Below are positions 54,725 through 64,000 of a stretch of 64,000 nt of DNA, piece by piece; position 1 is the first letter of the stretch; each line of letters begins with the position of its first letter. The stretch spans positions 5,968,501 through 6,032,500 of the forward strand of contig NC_015312.1 in NCBI RefSeq assembly GCF_000196675.2. The letters run 5' to 3'. A model generated the notes under the pieces. That model was given only the letters and a program-made list of their open reading frames with translations. It made no database searches and was not told the DNA's origin. A program made the position numbers and the translations under genes. This DNA comes from Pseudonocardia benzenivorans CB1190 (lineage in GTDB: Bacteria > Actinomycetota > Actinomycetes > Mycobacteriales > Pseudonocardiaceae).

Positions 54725-56695
54725 GTGGCTCGGTCCGGATCCCCGCACGCGCGCGAACCGCGGCGCGGCAAGCGCCGCTCGTGGGCGTCGCCGGACGGAG
54801 GGTCCCAGGACGGCACCGGGTCCCAGGGCGGCACCGGATCCCAGGACGGTGCAGGATCCCAGGGCGGCACCGGGTCCCTGGGCGGCACTGGCTCCCAGGG
54901 CAACACCGGATCCCAGGGCGGGGCCACGGCCCCGCAGCCGCCGGGCTGGGGTGAGCGGCGGCCGGATGCCCGGCCGGTGCCGCCGCCCTACCAGCCGACG
55001 GTCCGCCGCCGGTACCCCTGGCACGACGACCCCGACTACGACCCCGCCGAGTACCACCGCGACCCGACGCCCCCGCAGTCGTGGCGCCCGACGGGACCCG
55101 CGTCGGGTGCCGCGCCCGGCGGCCACCCGGCCGGTGACCCGCGCCCCGAGATCGACTGGGCGAGCGAGACGGTCCGGGAACAGCCCCGCCGGCCGGCGCC
55201 ACCGCAACCCCGGGAGACGCAGGCCCGGGAGACGCAGGCCCGGGAGACGCAGGCTCGGGACACACAAACCCGGGACACGCCTCCCGAGACGCCCGCCGAG
55301 GACGACGGGCCCACCGAGCCGCGGCGTCCTGCGGGCCCGCGGACCCCGCGGAAGCTGACCGTCACCCGTGTCGCGGCGATGCGCAGCCGGCAGTTCGCCG
55401 AGCGGGGCGTGCGCACCTTCCACCGCGCCGCGACGGCCGACGGGGCCGACCGGTCGGGCCTGACCGCCCTGACCTACGCGACGATGATGACCTACGCCGT
55501 CGACGCCGCGGTCACCGTCGCGCTGGCCAACACGCTGTTCTTCGCCGCCGCCAGCGCCGAGTCGAAGTCCAACGTCGCGCTCTACCTGGCGATCACGGTG
55601 GCGCCGTTCGCGGTCGTCGCGCCCGTCATCGGCCCGCTGCTCGACCGGCTGCAGCGCGGCAGGCGCGCCGCGCTCGCGGTGTCGTTCGCGGGGCGGGCCG
55701 TGCTCGCGGTCGTGATGGCGCTCAACTACGAGAACTGGCTGCTCTACCCCGCCGCCCTCGGCACGATGGTGCTCTCGAAGAGCTACATGGTGCTCAAGGC
55801 GGCGGTCACCCCGAGAGTCCTGCCCGAGACGATCACGCTCACCACCACGAACTCCCGGTTGACGACGTTCGGCCTGGTCGCGGGTGGCGTCTTCGGCGGC
55901 GTCGCGGGTGGCGTGGCGTGGATGTTCGGGTCGTCGGGGGCGCTCTACTACACCGCGGCGCTGGCGGTCGTGGGCGTGTGGCTGTGCGTGCGCATCCCGC
56001 GCTGGGTGGAGGTCACCGCCGGCGAGGTCCCCGCCGCCCTGCGCACGACGAGGCGGGGCAAGCGCAGACCGATGGGCCGCGGCGTCGTCACGGCGTTGTG
56101 GGGCAACGCCTCGATCCGCATCCTCACCGGCTTCCTGGCCCTGTTCGTGGCGTTCGTCGTCAAGGAACAGACCGAGCACGACCCGTCGAGACAGCTGTTC
56201 CTCATCGGCATCGTCGGCGCCGCGGCCGGCATCGGCGGGTTCGTCGGCAACGCGGCGGGGGCGCGGTCGGCGTTCGGGCACGCCGACACGGTCGTGGTCT
56301 CCTGCATCGCGGGCGTCGTGTGCTCGACGGTCGTCGCCGCGATCATCCCGGGCATCATGACGGCGGCGATCGTCGGCCTCGTCGGCTCGACGGCCAGCGC
56401 CCTGTCCAAGGTGTGCCTCGACGCGGTCGTCCAGCGGGACCTGCCCGAGGAGTCGCGCGCGTCGGCGTTCGGCCGTTCGGAGACGGTGCTGCAGCTGGCG
56501 TGGGTGTTCGGCGGCGCGCTCGGGGTGCTGCTGCCGCACTCGACTTTCTGGATCGGCTTCGTCGTGATCTCGGTCGTCGTCGCGCTGGCGGGCATCCAGA
56601 CGACGATGGTCAGCCGCGGCCGCACGCTCGTCCCCGGGTTGGGGGCCAGGGACCCGCGCGTCGACAGCAGGCCCATGGCCCCGACACCGCGCTGA
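54725..56695 (+). CDS. MFS-type membrane protein with long repeat-rich N-terminus
   Basis: About 656 residues. The first ~210 are hydrophilic: GSQGGT/GSQDGT hexapeptides (18-bp DNA repeats at ~54805-54920), then Pro-rich sequence and RETQA pentapeptides. The rest has ten to twelve hydrophobic helices with MFS features such as PVIGPLLDRLQRGRRAAL (loop 2-3 type) and LDAVVQRDLPEESRASAFGRSET. The substrate is unknown; a relative lies near cspB in mycobacteria. GTG 54725 is chosen; an ATG at 54707 and a GTG at 54686, which abuts the previous stop, are alternatives. Confidence 0.78.
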   Translation: MARSGSPHAREPRRGKRRSWASPDGGSQDGTGSQGGTGSQDGAGSQGGTGSLGGTGSQGNTGSQGGATAPQPPGWGERRPDARPVPPPYQPTVRRRYPWHDDPDYDPAEYHRDPTPPQSWRPTGPASGAAPGGHPAGDPRPEIDWASETVREQPRRPAPPQPRETQARETQARETQARDTQTRDTPPETPAEDDGPTEPRRPAGPRTPRKLTVTRVAAMRSRQFAERGVRTFHRAATADGADRSGLTALTYATMMTYAVDAAVTVALANTLFFAAASAESKSNVALYLAITVAPFAVVAPVIGPLLDRLQRGRRAALAVSFAGRAVLAVVMALNYENWLLYPAALGTMVLSKSYMVLKAAVTPRVLPETITLTTTNSRLTTFGLVAGGVFGGVAGGVAWMFGSSGALYYTAALAVVGVWLCVRIPRWVEVTAGEVPAALRTTRRGKRRPMGRGVVTALWGNASIRILTGFLALFVAFVVKEQTEHDPSRQLFLIGIVGAAAGIGGFVGNAAGARSAFGHADTVVVSCIAGVVCSTVVAAIIPGIMTAAIVGLVGSTASALSKVCLDAVVQRDLPEESRASAFGRSETVLQLAWVFGGALGVLLPHSTFWIGFVVISVVVALAGIQTTMVSRGRTLVPGLGARDPRVDSRPMAPTPR

Positions 56696-56718
56696 GGTCC
56701 CGTCCGTAGGCTGGCCCC

Positions 56719-57198
56719 GTGCTGCGCCGTGCCCTGCCGCTCCTGCTGGTCGCCTGCGCGTCGCTGCTGGCGGCCTGCGGCGGTTCCGACGACGCACCCC
56801 CGCAGGTGACGTTCACCGTCGCCGGGCAGACCCGCACGACGGGACCGACCCAGTGGTGCGACATCAAGGTCACCGACTGCTCCGGCGACCCCGCGGCGGA
56901 GATCCACCTCGGGGTGGCGCCGGGCGTCACGGTCGACGTCGCCGTCCCCGAGCCGGTGTCCACGGCGCCGTGGCAGGTCGTGTTCAGCTACCGCAGCGCC
57001 GGTGGCCAGCAGGTCGACGGCCGCAGCCCGGTGTTCGCGGCGAACGCGCGCAAGGACTACTCGCTCGTCCTGCCCGCACCCACCGACCAGCTGATCACCG
57101 CGCAGGTCCAGCAGTACGGCATCCCGACCGCCGACCCGGACACGGGCCAGGGCGAGTTCCCGATCCGGGGCAGCTGGGTGCTGGTCACCGACGCCTGA
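56719..57198 (+). CDS. DUF2771 lipoprotein
   Basis: A 159-residue exported lipoprotein: signal peptide LLLVACASLLAAC with lipobox LAAC (Cys ~20), then a beta-rich domain with QWCDIKVTDC (paired cysteines), PWQVVFSYRS and GSWVLVTDA. It matches DUF2771, a family of unknown function. GTG start 23 bp after the MFS stop, so the two are probably one operon. It converges on the cold-shock gene with 15 bp between stops. Confidence 0.85.
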   Translation: MLRRALPLLLVACASLLAACGGSDDAPPQVTFTVAGQTRTTGPTQWCDIKVTDCSGDPAAEIHLGVAPGVTVDVAVPEPVSTAPWQVVFSYRSAGGQQVDGRSPVFAANARKDYSLVLPAPTDQLITAQVQQYGIPTADPDTGQGEFPIRGSWVLVTDA

Positions 57199-57213
57199 GG
57201 GGGCCGGGCGGTC

Positions 57214-57609
57214 TCAGCCGTCGAGGTCCCGGGCCACGGCCCGGACGACCTCCGCGGCGAGCTTGGCCGTCTTGCGCTCGGGGTAGCGGCCGCGGCGCAG
57301 GTCGGGCTGCACCTTGGCCTCGAGGAGCTTGATCATGTCCTCGATGAGGCCGTGCAGCTCCTCGGCGGGCCGCCGCGTCGCCTCGACGACAGACGGCGGT
57401 GCGTCGACGAGCCGGACCTGCAGCGCCTGCGGCCCGCGCCGGCCCTCGGCCATCCCGAACTCGACGCGCTGCCCCGACTTCAGCGACTCCACACCCGTCG
57501 GCAGCGCCGACTTCCGGACGTAGACGTCCTCGCCGCCGTCCTGGGCGAGGAAACCGAAACCCTTGTCGGCGTCGTACCACTTGACCCTGCCGGTCGGCAC
57601 CTTGCTCAC
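57214..57609 (-). CDS. Cold-shock domain protein with actinobacterial C-terminal extension (CspB type)
   Basis: A 131-residue protein. Residues ~4-65 are a cold-shock domain with RNP1 KGFGFLAQ and RNP2-like VYVRKSAL. Residues ~66-131 form a helical extension ([48 protein letters not shown], in parts) known from mycobacterial CspB of ~135 residues. It binds single-stranded RNA or DNA. GTG 57609 follows GAGGAAC; a longer upstream frame was rejected. Confidence 0.9.
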   Translation of the reverse strand: MSKVPTGRVKWYDADKGFGFLAQDGGEDVYVRKSALPTGVESLKSGQRVEFGMAEGRRGPQALQVRLVDAPPSVVEATRRPAEELHGLIEDMIKLLEAKVQPDLRRGRYPERKTAKLAAEVVRAVARDLDG

Positions 57610-57820
57610 CCGTTCCTCGATCGTCCCCACGCCGCCGTGCCGTGGAAACTCCACCCCCGCACGACGAACGCGCCCTCGGATCACCAGGTCCGCCGCACCA
57701 TTTCGGTCGGCTCGCCGAGCGACACCGGGACGCGCACGTACCAGCGTAGCCCCGCGACACCCGGGAGCGCACCGCCCAAAACGCCGCCGGCGTCGGCCGG
57801 ACGGCGCAACGGGCGGCGAG

Positions 57821-59485
57821 TCAGGCGTTCTTGACCGCGGCGGCGTCGGCCAGGTCGAGCAGCTCGACCGACTTCTCCCGCATCTCGACCTTGCGGACCT
57901 TCCCCGTCACCGTCATCGGGAACTCGTCGACCACGATCACGTAGCGCGGGATCTTGTAGTGCGCCAGCTTGCCGGTGGCGAACTCCCGGACCTGCTCCGC
58001 GGTCAGCCCCTCCACCCCGTCACGCAGCTTCACCCACGCGCACAGCTCCTCGCCGTACTTGATGTCGGGAACGCCGATGACCTGCGCATCCAGCACATCC
58101 GGGTGGGTGTAGAGGAACTCCTCGATCTCGCGGGGGTACACGTTCTCCCCACCCCGGATCACCATGTCCTTGATCCGCCCGGTGATGTTCAGATACCCGT
58201 CGGAGTCCATCACCGCCAGGTCACCGGTATGCATCCAACGCGCCGCGTCGATCGACTCCGCCGTCTTGTCCGGCTGCTCCCAGTAGCCGAGCATCACCGA
58301 ATACCCCCGGGTACACAGCTCCCCGGCCTGCCCACGCGGCACCGTCAACCCCGTCTCCGGATCCACCACCTTCACCTCGACATGCGGATGCACCCGCCCC
58401 ACCGTCGACACCCGCCGCTCCACCGAGTCATCCGCCCGCGTCTGCGTCGACACCGGGCTGGTCTCGGTCATCCCGTAACAGATCGTCACCTCCGTCATCC
58501 CCATCCGGTCCACGACCTGCTTCATCACCTCCACCGGACACGGCGACCCGGCCATGATCCCCGTCCGCAGACTCGACAGGTCATAAGAGGCGAAGTCCGG
58601 ATGGTTGAGCTCGGCGATGAACATCGTCGGCACCCCGTAGAGCGACGTGCACCGCTCCTGCGCCACCGCCCGCAGCGTCGCCTCCGGGTCGAACCCCTGC
58701 GCCGGGATGACCATCGTCGACCCGTTCGTCGTGCACCCCAGGTTGCCCATCACCATCCCGAAGCAGTGGTAGAACGGCACCGGGATGCAGACGCGGTCCT
58801 CGGCGGTGTAGCCGCACAGCCGGCCGACGAAGTAGCCGTTGTTGAGGATGTTGTGGTGGCTCAGCGTCGCGCCCTTGGGGAAACCCGTGGTGCCCGACGT
58901 GTACTGGATGTTGATCGGGTCGTCCGGGCTCAACGCGGCCTGCAGCCGGGCCAGCTCCTCACGGTCGCCGCCGCGGCCCGACTCCACCAACGCCTCCCAC
59001 TCCGGGCCACCGATGATCACGACCTGCTCCAGCGCCGGGCAGCTGCCCCGCACCTTCTCGATCATGCCTACGTAGTCGGAGGTCTTGAACTTCTCCGCCG
59101 ACACCAACATCCGGATCCCGGCCTGGTTGAGCACGTACTCCAACTCGTGCGTGCGGTACGCCGGGTTGATGTTGACCAGGATCGCGCCGATCTTGGCCGT
59201 CGCGTACTGGACCAGCGTCCACTCCGCCATGTTCGGCGCCCAGATCCCCACCCGGTCACCCTTGCCCAGACCCGCCCGCATCAGACCCATCGCCACGACA
59301 TCGACGTCCTCACGCAACTGCGCATACGTCCACCGCCGGGCCGTCGGCACCTCCACCAGCGCCTCCACATCAGGCTGCGCGGTGGCCGTGCGGTCAAGGT
59401 TGTCGCCGATCGTGTCGCCCAGCAACGGCACCTCGGAGATGCCGGAGGCGTAGGACGGGACAGCGGGGGCGCCTGCGGAGGTCAC
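57821..59485 (-). CDS. Fatty-acid/medium-chain acyl-CoA ligase
   Basis: A 554-residue, adenylate-forming ligase of the FadD type. Blocks seen are [20 protein letters not shown] (phosphate loop), [34 protein letters not shown] (A5), [20 protein letters not shown] (A7), [17 protein letters not shown] (A8) and [10 protein letters not shown] (catalytic Lys). It activates an acyl chain via acyl-AMP to acyl-CoA, probably medium or long chain. GTG start behind GGAGAACG. Roughly 58090-58620 uses codons unlike the rest: more CAT, GAT, TAT, TTG and G-ending codons. Confidence 0.9.
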   Translation of the reverse strand: MTSAGAPAVPSYASGISEVPLLGDTIGDNLDRTATAQPDVEALVEVPTARRWTYAQLREDVDVVAMGLMRAGLGKGDRVGIWAPNMAEWTLVQYATAKIGAILVNINPAYRTHELEYVLNQAGIRMLVSAEKFKTSDYVGMIEKVRGSCPALEQVVIIGGPEWEALVESGRGGDREELARLQAALSPDDPINIQYTSGTTGFPKGATLSHHNILNNGYFVGRLCGYTAEDRVCIPVPFYHCFGMVMGNLGCTTNGSTMVIPAQGFDPEATLRAVAQERCTSLYGVPTMFIAELNHPDFASYDLSSLRTGIMAGSPCPVEVMKQVVDRMGMTEVTICYGMTETSPVSTQTRADDSVERRVSTVGRVHPHVEVKVVDPETGLTVPRGQAGELCTRGYSVMLGYWEQPDKTAESIDAARWMHTGDLAVMDSDGYLNITGRIKDMVIRGGENVYPREIEEFLYTHPDVLDAQVIGVPDIKYGEELCAWVKLRDGVEGLTAEQVREFATGKLAHYKIPRYVIVVDEFPMTVTGKVRKVEMREKSVELLDLADAAAVKNA

Positions 59486-59607
59486 GACGTCGTTCTCCTC
59501 GGGTGCGGTCGGGAGGGCTCACGACATCCTGTCTCGCCACAGCGACGCACGCCACTCCCCCGCAGGTCAGGTCCGACCGCCGGGGATATCCGGCTGCGGA
59601 CGGGCGA

Positions 59608-59620
59608 TACCCTCGTCCGA
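59608..59620 (+). promoter_or_regulatory. Putative leaderless promoter of serS
   Basis: TACCCT (59608-59613) matches the actinobacterial TANNNT -10 box and ends 6 nt before the serS ATG at 59620, the spacing typical of leaderless transcripts. No ribosome binding site is visible before the ATG. No clear -35 was seen. Confidence 0.5.
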
Positions 59621-60882
59621 TGCATGACCCGCGCGTCCTGCTCGACCCCGCCACCGACGCCGTGCGCAAGCTCGCCCGCCGCGGCTACTCCCTCGACCTC
59701 CCCGAGCTGGAGAAGCTCCTGACCGGGCGCAACTCCGCGATCCAACGGGGCGACGAGGCGCGCGCGGAGTCCAAGCGGGTCGCGACGTCGGTGAAGGGCG
59801 CGTCCGCCGAGGAGCGGCCCGCGCTGGTCGAGCGCGCCCGCGAGCTCAAGGGCATCGTCTCGGCCGCCGAGGACGAGCAGAAGGAGTTCGACGCGCAGCT
59901 GCAGGACCTGCTGCTGGGCATCCCGAACCTGCCGGCCGACGAGTCGCCCGACGGGACCTCCGACGCCGACGCCGAGCTCGTCCGCACCTGGGGCGAGCCG
60001 CCCACGATCGAGTCGCCGGCCGACCACGTCGACATCGCCGAGAAGCTCGGCATCCTCGACCTGCCGCGCGCCACCAAGCTGTCGGGTCCGCGGTTCGCGG
60101 TCCTCAAGGGCAGGGGTGCGGCGCTGCAGCGCGCCATCGGCGCCTACCTGATCGACAAGGCGCTGGAGAACGGCTACACCGAGTTCTCGGTGCCGTCGCT
60201 GGTCACGCGCCAGACCATGACCGGGACGGGGCAGCTGCCCAAGTTCGAGCAGGACCTGTTCCGCACCGAGGTCGCCGACCGGGAGCTCTTCCTCATCCCG
60301 ACGGCCGAGGTTCCGCTCACCAACCTGCACGCGCGCGAGACGCTCGACCTCGAGTCGCTCCCGCTGGCGTACACGGCGCACACGCCGTGCTTCCGCTCGG
60401 AGGCCGGCTCCTACGGCCGCGACACCCGTGGCCTGATCCGGATGCACGAGTTCGCCAAGGTCGAGCTGGTCCGCTTCGTCGACCCGGCCCGGTCGCGCGA
60501 GGAGCTCGACGTCCTGGTCGGGCACGCCGAGTCGGCGTTGCAGGGGCTCGGGCTGGCCTACCGCGTCGTCAAGCTCGCGGCGGGCGACACGGGCTTCTCG
60601 GCGGCGCTGACGTTCGACATCGAGGTGTGGCTGCCCAGCCAGGGCACCTACCGCGAGATCTCCTCGTGCTCGGACTTCGGGGTGTTCCAGGCCCGCCGCG
60701 CCGGCATCCGTACGAAGGCCAAGGACGGCTCCCGCGGCTTCGCCGGCACCCTCAACGGGTCGGGCCTGCCGATCGGGCGCACGCTCGTCGCCGTCCTGGA
60801 GCAGGGCCAGCAGCCCGACGGTTCGGTCCGGCTGCCCGAGGCGCTCGTCCCCTACGCCGGCTTCGCGACGCTGGAGCCCTGA
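59620..60882 (+). CDS. serS: Seryl-tRNA synthetase
   Basis: A 420-residue class II aminoacyl-tRNA synthetase. The N-terminal coiled-coil arm that grips tRNA(Ser) covers ~20-105. Motif 2 is AHTPCFRSEAGSYGRDTRGLIRMHEFAKVEL (in parts) and motif 3 is LNGSGLPIGRTLVAVLE. Also seen are LFLIPTAEVPLTN and TYREISSCSDFGVFQARR for serine and ATP binding. Full length. The ATG appears to be leaderless. It converges on the subtilase gene 30 bp away. Confidence 0.96.
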   Translation: MHDPRVLLDPATDAVRKLARRGYSLDLPELEKLLTGRNSAIQRGDEARAESKRVATSVKGASAEERPALVERARELKGIVSAAEDEQKEFDAQLQDLLLGIPNLPADESPDGTSDADAELVRTWGEPPTIESPADHVDIAEKLGILDLPRATKLSGPRFAVLKGRGAALQRAIGAYLIDKALENGYTEFSVPSLVTRQTMTGTGQLPKFEQDLFRTEVADRELFLIPTAEVPLTNLHARETLDLESLPLAYTAHTPCFRSEAGSYGRDTRGLIRMHEFAKVELVRFVDPARSREELDVLVGHAESALQGLGLAYRVVKLAAGDTGFSAALTFDIEVWLPSQGTYREISSCSDFGVFQARRAGIRTKAKDGSRGFAGTLNGSGLPIGRTLVAVLEQGQQPDGSVRLPEALVPYAGFATLEP

Positions 60883-60912
60883 CCCGCGGCGAGCGGCCCG
60901 CTCACGACCCGG

Positions 60913-62436
60913 TCAGAGCCCACCGGTGTTGAGGAGCAGGTTCGGGGTGCCGCCCGTCCCGCCGCCCGCGACGACGTTCGGCGTGGCGTGGTCGAGGATC
61001 CACTGCCGGACCGTGGCGCTCGGGGCGTCGCCCTTCTCCTGCTTGTAGAGAGCGGCGACCCCGGCGGCGAACGGCGCCGCCATCGACGTGCCGCTGTAGG
61101 AGGCGGTGCCCCCGCCCGGGACCGGGGCGATGATCCCGGTCCCCGGCGCGTAGAGGCCGACGCAGGCGCCGGTGCTCGACGTCGGGGCGCGCTTGTCGTC
61201 GATCGTCGAGTTGGCGACGACGAGCACGCCCGCCGCGTCGCGCGGGGCGACGTCGCAGTCGTCGGCCCCCGTGTTGCCGGCCGAGGACGCGACGAACACC
61301 CCGTTGTCGACGAGGCCCTTCACCGCGGCGGTGAGGACGTCGGACGGGCCGTAGCTCCAGGACATGACGGCGACCGACGGGCCGGAGTGGTTGCGCGCCA
61401 CCCAGTCGACGCCGGCCAGCAGGGAGGACAGCGTGCCGGTGCCGTTGCAGTCGAGGACCTTGACCGACTCGATCCGGGCCTGCTTGGCGACGCCGTAGGT
61501 CGTGGAGGCGGCGATGCCCGCCACCACGGTGCCGTGGCCGTCGCAGTCGGTGGAGTTGTCGTCGATCGTGTCGGTGCCGACGCTCGCGCGGCCCCCGAAG
61601 TCGGGGTGGCTGACGTCGACGCCCGTGTCGACGACGTAGATCGTCACACCCGCGCCGGTGCCGTTGACGGTGTAGCGCCCGTCGAGCGGGAGGGCGGCCT
61701 GGTCGATGCGGTCGAGCCCCCAGTTCCGCGGCGAGGTCTGGGTCGCCTCGGTGTTCGGGACGGCCGTGGCGGGGGTCGACGCACGGATCGTCCTGGGCTC
61801 CAGCGGGCTGATCGTGCGGTCCTGCTCGACGCCGAGGATGCCGGGCAGGGTGTGCAGCGTCGAGACCTGGTCCGCCGTCAGCGTCGCCGCCCAGCCCGCG
61901 ATGACCTCGCGGAACGTCTGGGTCGGGGTGACGCCGAGCTGCTGTGCGGCCCGGGTGGCGTCGGCCTCGGTGGCGGCGTGGACGACGTAGTCGGCACTGG
62001 CGGCGGCCGCGATCGTGGCAGGGGTCGGGTTCGTCCCGGGGCCGGTCGACGCGGGGACGGTCGACGCAGGCTCGCTCGACGCAGGCTCGCTCGGCCCGGA
62101 TCCGGTCGTGGCCGGCACGCTCGGCGTCGGCACAGCCGGGGCGGTCGTCGCGGGCTCCGGTGGAGCGGGCGTCGCCGCGGTCGTCGGGGCGCCCGCCCCG
62201 CGGCCCCCGACGGTCGCACCACCGGCTCGGGCCGACACGTCGCCGGCCTGCGCGCTGCCCGCCCCGACGGAGGGCGGTTGCCCCACGGGGGCACCCGGCC
62301 GCGACGTCGCGGCGCTCGTGCCCGCGGTCTCGTCGGCCACCGGGGCGGGGATCTCGCTCGGCAGCGCGCCCGTGGCCGACCCGAACACCACGAGCAGCAG
62401 CACCACGACGAGCACCTTCAGGGCAGTTCGCGTCAC
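60913..62436 (-). CDS. Secreted S8 family serine peptidase (subtilisin-like)
   Basis: A 507-residue secreted protease. Signal peptide ~1-30 ([21 protein letters not shown]). A Thr/Pro/Ala/Ser-rich linker runs to ~145. An inhibitor-I9-like propeptide (~146-205: [19 protein letters not shown]...VEQDRTI) follows. The catalytic domain has Asp in [16 protein letters not shown], His in [13 protein letters not shown] and Ser in [17 protein letters not shown]. No C-terminal anchor is visible. GTG 62436 gives the best signal peptide; GTG 62478 would add 14 residues. Confidence 0.9.
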   Translation of the reverse strand: MTRTALKVLVVVLLLVVFGSATGALPSEIPAPVADETAGTSAATSRPGAPVGQPPSVGAGSAQAGDVSARAGGATVGGRGAGAPTTAATPAPPEPATTAPAVPTPSVPATTGSGPSEPASSEPASTVPASTGPGTNPTPATIAAAASADYVVHAATEADATRAAQQLGVTPTQTFREVIAGWAATLTADQVSTLHTLPGILGVEQDRTISPLEPRTIRASTPATAVPNTEATQTSPRNWGLDRIDQAALPLDGRYTVNGTGAGVTIYVVDTGVDVSHPDFGGRASVGTDTIDDNSTDCDGHGTVVAGIAASTTYGVAKQARIESVKVLDCNGTGTLSSLLAGVDWVARNHSGPSVAVMSWSYGPSDVLTAAVKGLVDNGVFVASSAGNTGADDCDVAPRDAAGVLVVANSTIDDKRAPTSSTGACVGLYAPGTGIIAPVPGGGTASYSGTSMAAPFAAGVAALYKQEKGDAPSATVRQWILDHATPNVVAGGGTGGTPNLLLNTGGL

Positions 62437-62933
62437 GTCGAGTGACGGTAAAGGCCGCGAAGCCCGCCGGACAGCCACACGATCGAGTCGGGTGATGCTC
62501 GTGTGGCAAAAGTTTGCCGGTGATAGTTGCGGTCAGTGACCCCTCGCGGCGGCGCGGGACCCGCCCCGATGAGCCGACCTCCCGCTGCCGACCTGGGCGA
62601 ACGGGGTGACCCGCCGCGACCGCCTGCGTCCCCGACCACCGAACCGGACGTATCCACGGCCGAGCGCGCGGTGCGCGGTGACGCAGCGTCGCCGTTCGCG
62701 GCGCTCCCGCCCGGTCGTGGACCCGGCGGCGGCGCGTCGAGATCACCCGGCGGGGCGAGCGACACGCGGCCGACGACTCAGCGCGCACGGGCGGCGCCCA
62801 GCCGGTCAGGCGCACGCGTCGACCGCGCCGAGGCGACCTCGTGATCACCGAAGCCGGGACCTGAGCGCATCTCCTTGCGCTGATGTCCCGCGCCCGGCGA
62901 TCAACCAGAGGAGCAGCGGAGCAGGGCGGCGGA
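62437..62933. other. Intergenic region upstream of the subtilase and downstream of modC
   Basis: About 500 bp without a supported gene. GGCAAAAGTTTGCC (62515-62528) is a 6-bp inverted repeat in an AT-rich spot 80 bp before the subtilase GTG and could be an operator. A member of the 139-bp repeat family lies at 62842-62905. An open plus-strand frame here has no start signal and no family resemblance. Confidence 0.5.
62842..62905. repeat. Solo copy of the 139-bp family's palindromic core, downstream of modC
   Basis: TGATCACC, GGGACCTGAGCGCA, TTGCGCTGATGTCCCG and GGCGATCA occur in order. GGGAC...AGCGCA pairs with TGCGCT...GTCCC around a short loop. It lies 29 nt past the stop of minus-strand modC, again at a gene's 3' end. 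Confidence 0.75.
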
Positions 62934-64000
62934 TCACAGGGCCGCGGGGTGGACGGCCACCTCGGTCGCCTTCACCGCGAACCACAGCTCGGCGCCGGGT
63001 TCGACGGCCAGCTCGGCCGCGGCGGCGAGGGTGACGTCGGCGGCGAGCCCGTCGACCCAGGCATGCCCGCCCGCGAGCGGCGCTGCGCGCAGCCGGACGG
63101 TGTCGCCCTGCGGCTCGATCGCGGCCAGCCTGACCTGCAGGACGTTGCGAGGGCTCCCGCTCGGCCGGTCCCGGAACACCGCGACGGCCGAGGGCGGGAA
63201 CACCGCGACCGCGGACTCGCCCTCCGGGAGCGGGTCGTCGAACCGGCCGGCGACGACCGTCCCGTCCCGGGTGCGCAGGCCCTCGGCGCAGGCCGTTCCG
63301 GGCACGAGGTCGAGTCCCGCGATCCGGGCGGTGAACGGCGTGCGCGGCTTGGTCAGCACCTCACGCGTCGCCCCCTGCTCGACGATCCGCCCACCGCCGA
63401 GGACGGCGATCCGGTCGGCGAGCACGAGGGCGTCGAGCGCGGAGTGCGTGACGAGCAGGGCGGTCTGCTTGGCATCGCGGATGACCCGGCGCAGCAGCGA
63501 GCGCATCGCGGGCGTGGCGTCGACGTCGAGAGCGGCGAGCGGCTCGTCGAGCAGCAACAGGCCCGGGCGCGGCGCGAGTGCCCGGGCGAGCGCGACGCGT
63601 TGCTGCTGCCCGCCCGACATCTGCGACGGCCGGCGCCGCGACATCTCGTCGGCGTCGAGACCGGGCAGCACGTCGGCGATCAGCTCACGGGCCCGCTCGT
63701 GCGCCTCCCGCTTGCCGACCCCCGCCGCCCGCGGCCCGAACGCGACGTTGGCCAGCGCGGTCAGGTGCGGGAACAGCAGGGGCTGCTGGGCGAGCAGCCC
63801 GACCCCGCGGCGGTGCGGCGGCACGGAGATCCCCGCGCCGACGTCGGTCACGACGGTCTCGCCGACCCGCACCTGCCCCGCGTCGGGCAGCAGCAGCCCC
63901 GCGAGCACCCCGAGCAGCGTCGACTTGCCGGACCCGTTGGGCCCCAGTACGGCGACGACCTCGCCGGGCTCGGCGTCGAGCGCGACGTCGAGGGTGAACG
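62934..64000 (-). CDS. modC: Molybdate ABC transporter ATP-binding protein ModC (N-terminus cut by window end)
   Basis: About 355 residues are visible; the start lies beyond 64000. Walker A GPNGSGKST is at the window edge (~63935-63961), followed by the Q-loop LLAQQPLLF, signature QMSGGQQQRVALARAL and Walker B LLLLDEPLAALD. The C-terminal TOBE/molbindin domain (VLQVRLAAIEPQGDTVRLRA; ELWFAVKATEVAVHP) is typical of molybdate importers. It would energise molybdate uptake for Moco enzymes such as the sulfite-oxidase-type protein at 23.8-25.6 kb. modA and modB would lie beyond the window. Confidence 0.85.
   Translation of the reverse strand, partial: FTLDVALDAEPGEVVAVLGPNGSGKSTLLGVLAGLLLPDAGQVRVGETVVTDVGAGISVPPHRRGVGLLAQQPLLFPHLTALANVAFGPRAAGVGKREAHERARELIADVLPGLDADEMSRRRPSQMSGGQQQRVALARALAPRPGLLLLDEPLAALDVDATPAMRSLLRRVIRDAKQTALLVTHSALDALVLADRIAVLGGGRIVEQGATREVLTKPRTPFTARIAGLDLVPGTACAEGLRTRDGTVVAGRFDDPLPEGESAVAVFPPSAVAVFRDRPSGSPRNVLQVRLAAIEPQGDTVRLRAAPLAGGHAWVDGLAADVTLAAAAELAVEPGAELWFAVKATEVAVHPAAL

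Noticed and set aside
50030-56797. A single 2255-codon minus-strand open frame
   Set aside because: Only 50030-53023 encodes a recognisable protein. Upstream of that the frame crosses DUF3027 in another frame and runs antisense to the MFS and cyclotransferase genes, with Arg/Pro/Gly/Asp-biased sequence typical of GC-rich shadow frames.
1-64000. tRNA, rRNA and riboswitch genes
   Set aside because: No cloverleaf with a GTTCRANYC T-loop, no rRNA core sequence and no recognisable riboswitch core was found on reading both strands; short or divergent RNAs could still be missed without a covariance search.

Overview
The window is chromosomal DNA of a very GC-rich actinomycete. Codons end mostly in G or C, GTG starts are common, and the gene content fits the Pseudonocardiaceae (Pseudonocardia/Amycolatopsis type). 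Evidence for this includes mycothiol synthesis (mshA), menaquinone synthesis, SenX3-RegX3, a 33-residue bS22-type ribosomal protein, BldC, and a BldN-type sigma factor with its DUF5667 partner. No phage, transposon, CRISPR array, rRNA or tRNA was seen. From memory, and not checked by search, much of the order between about 7 and 50 kb parallels the Mycobacterium tuberculosis block from mshA to the ccs genes.

Layout. 0-4 kb: the end of menE, a secreted protein, menA, a DUF4229 protein, bldC and a small membrane protein. 4-13.7 kb (minus strand): hemL, a histidine phosphatase, resA, ccdA, resB and ccsB form a heme and cytochrome c maturation operon, followed by a large EspI-like ParA-type ATPase. 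13.8-16.5 kb: three small membrane proteins from different families, all with Gln/Tyr/Gly/Pro-rich N-terminal tails. 16.6-22.7 kb: the rex-hemA-hemC-hemD operon plus hemB, with a clear Rex operator in front. 23-27.6 kb: a fasciclin lipoprotein, a membrane-anchored sulfite-oxidase-type molybdoenzyme, a glutaredoxin and an acyl-CoA ligase. 28-31.7 kb: a BldN-like sigma factor, its DUF5667 partner behind a BldN-type promoter, and an HAD phosphatase. 31.8-41.5 kb (minus strand): a lipid acyltransferase, an epimerase, bS22, a HTH protein, proC, a thioesterase, proline dehydrogenase, a sugar-phosphate isomerase, a disordered membrane protein and a Ppx/GppA phosphatase. 41.6-50 kb: senX3-regX3 with a PHO box, gpm, a MarR/VOC divergent pair, a DUF4349 protein, a YbjN protein and mshA. 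50-64 kb: an HSP90-like ATPase coupled to mshA, DUF3027, glutamine cyclotransferase, an MFS protein, DUF2771, a cold-shock protein, an acyl-CoA ligase, serS, a subtilase and a partial modC.

How it fits together. Much of the window supplies respiration: quinone, heme, cytochrome c, and a redox sensor controlling heme synthesis. Phosphate sensing and developmental-type regulators (bldC, bldN) are added to that. The least explained material is between genes. A 62-bp palindromic unit occurs in tandem at 36 kb and again at 47.6-48 kb, with a relative at 17.7 kb. A second, 139-bp tandem repeat lies at 45.9-46.2 kb, with solo copies of its core at 46.3 and 62.85 kb. All lie just downstream of gene ends. 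Several genes also contain in-frame 15- or 18-bp minisatellites.
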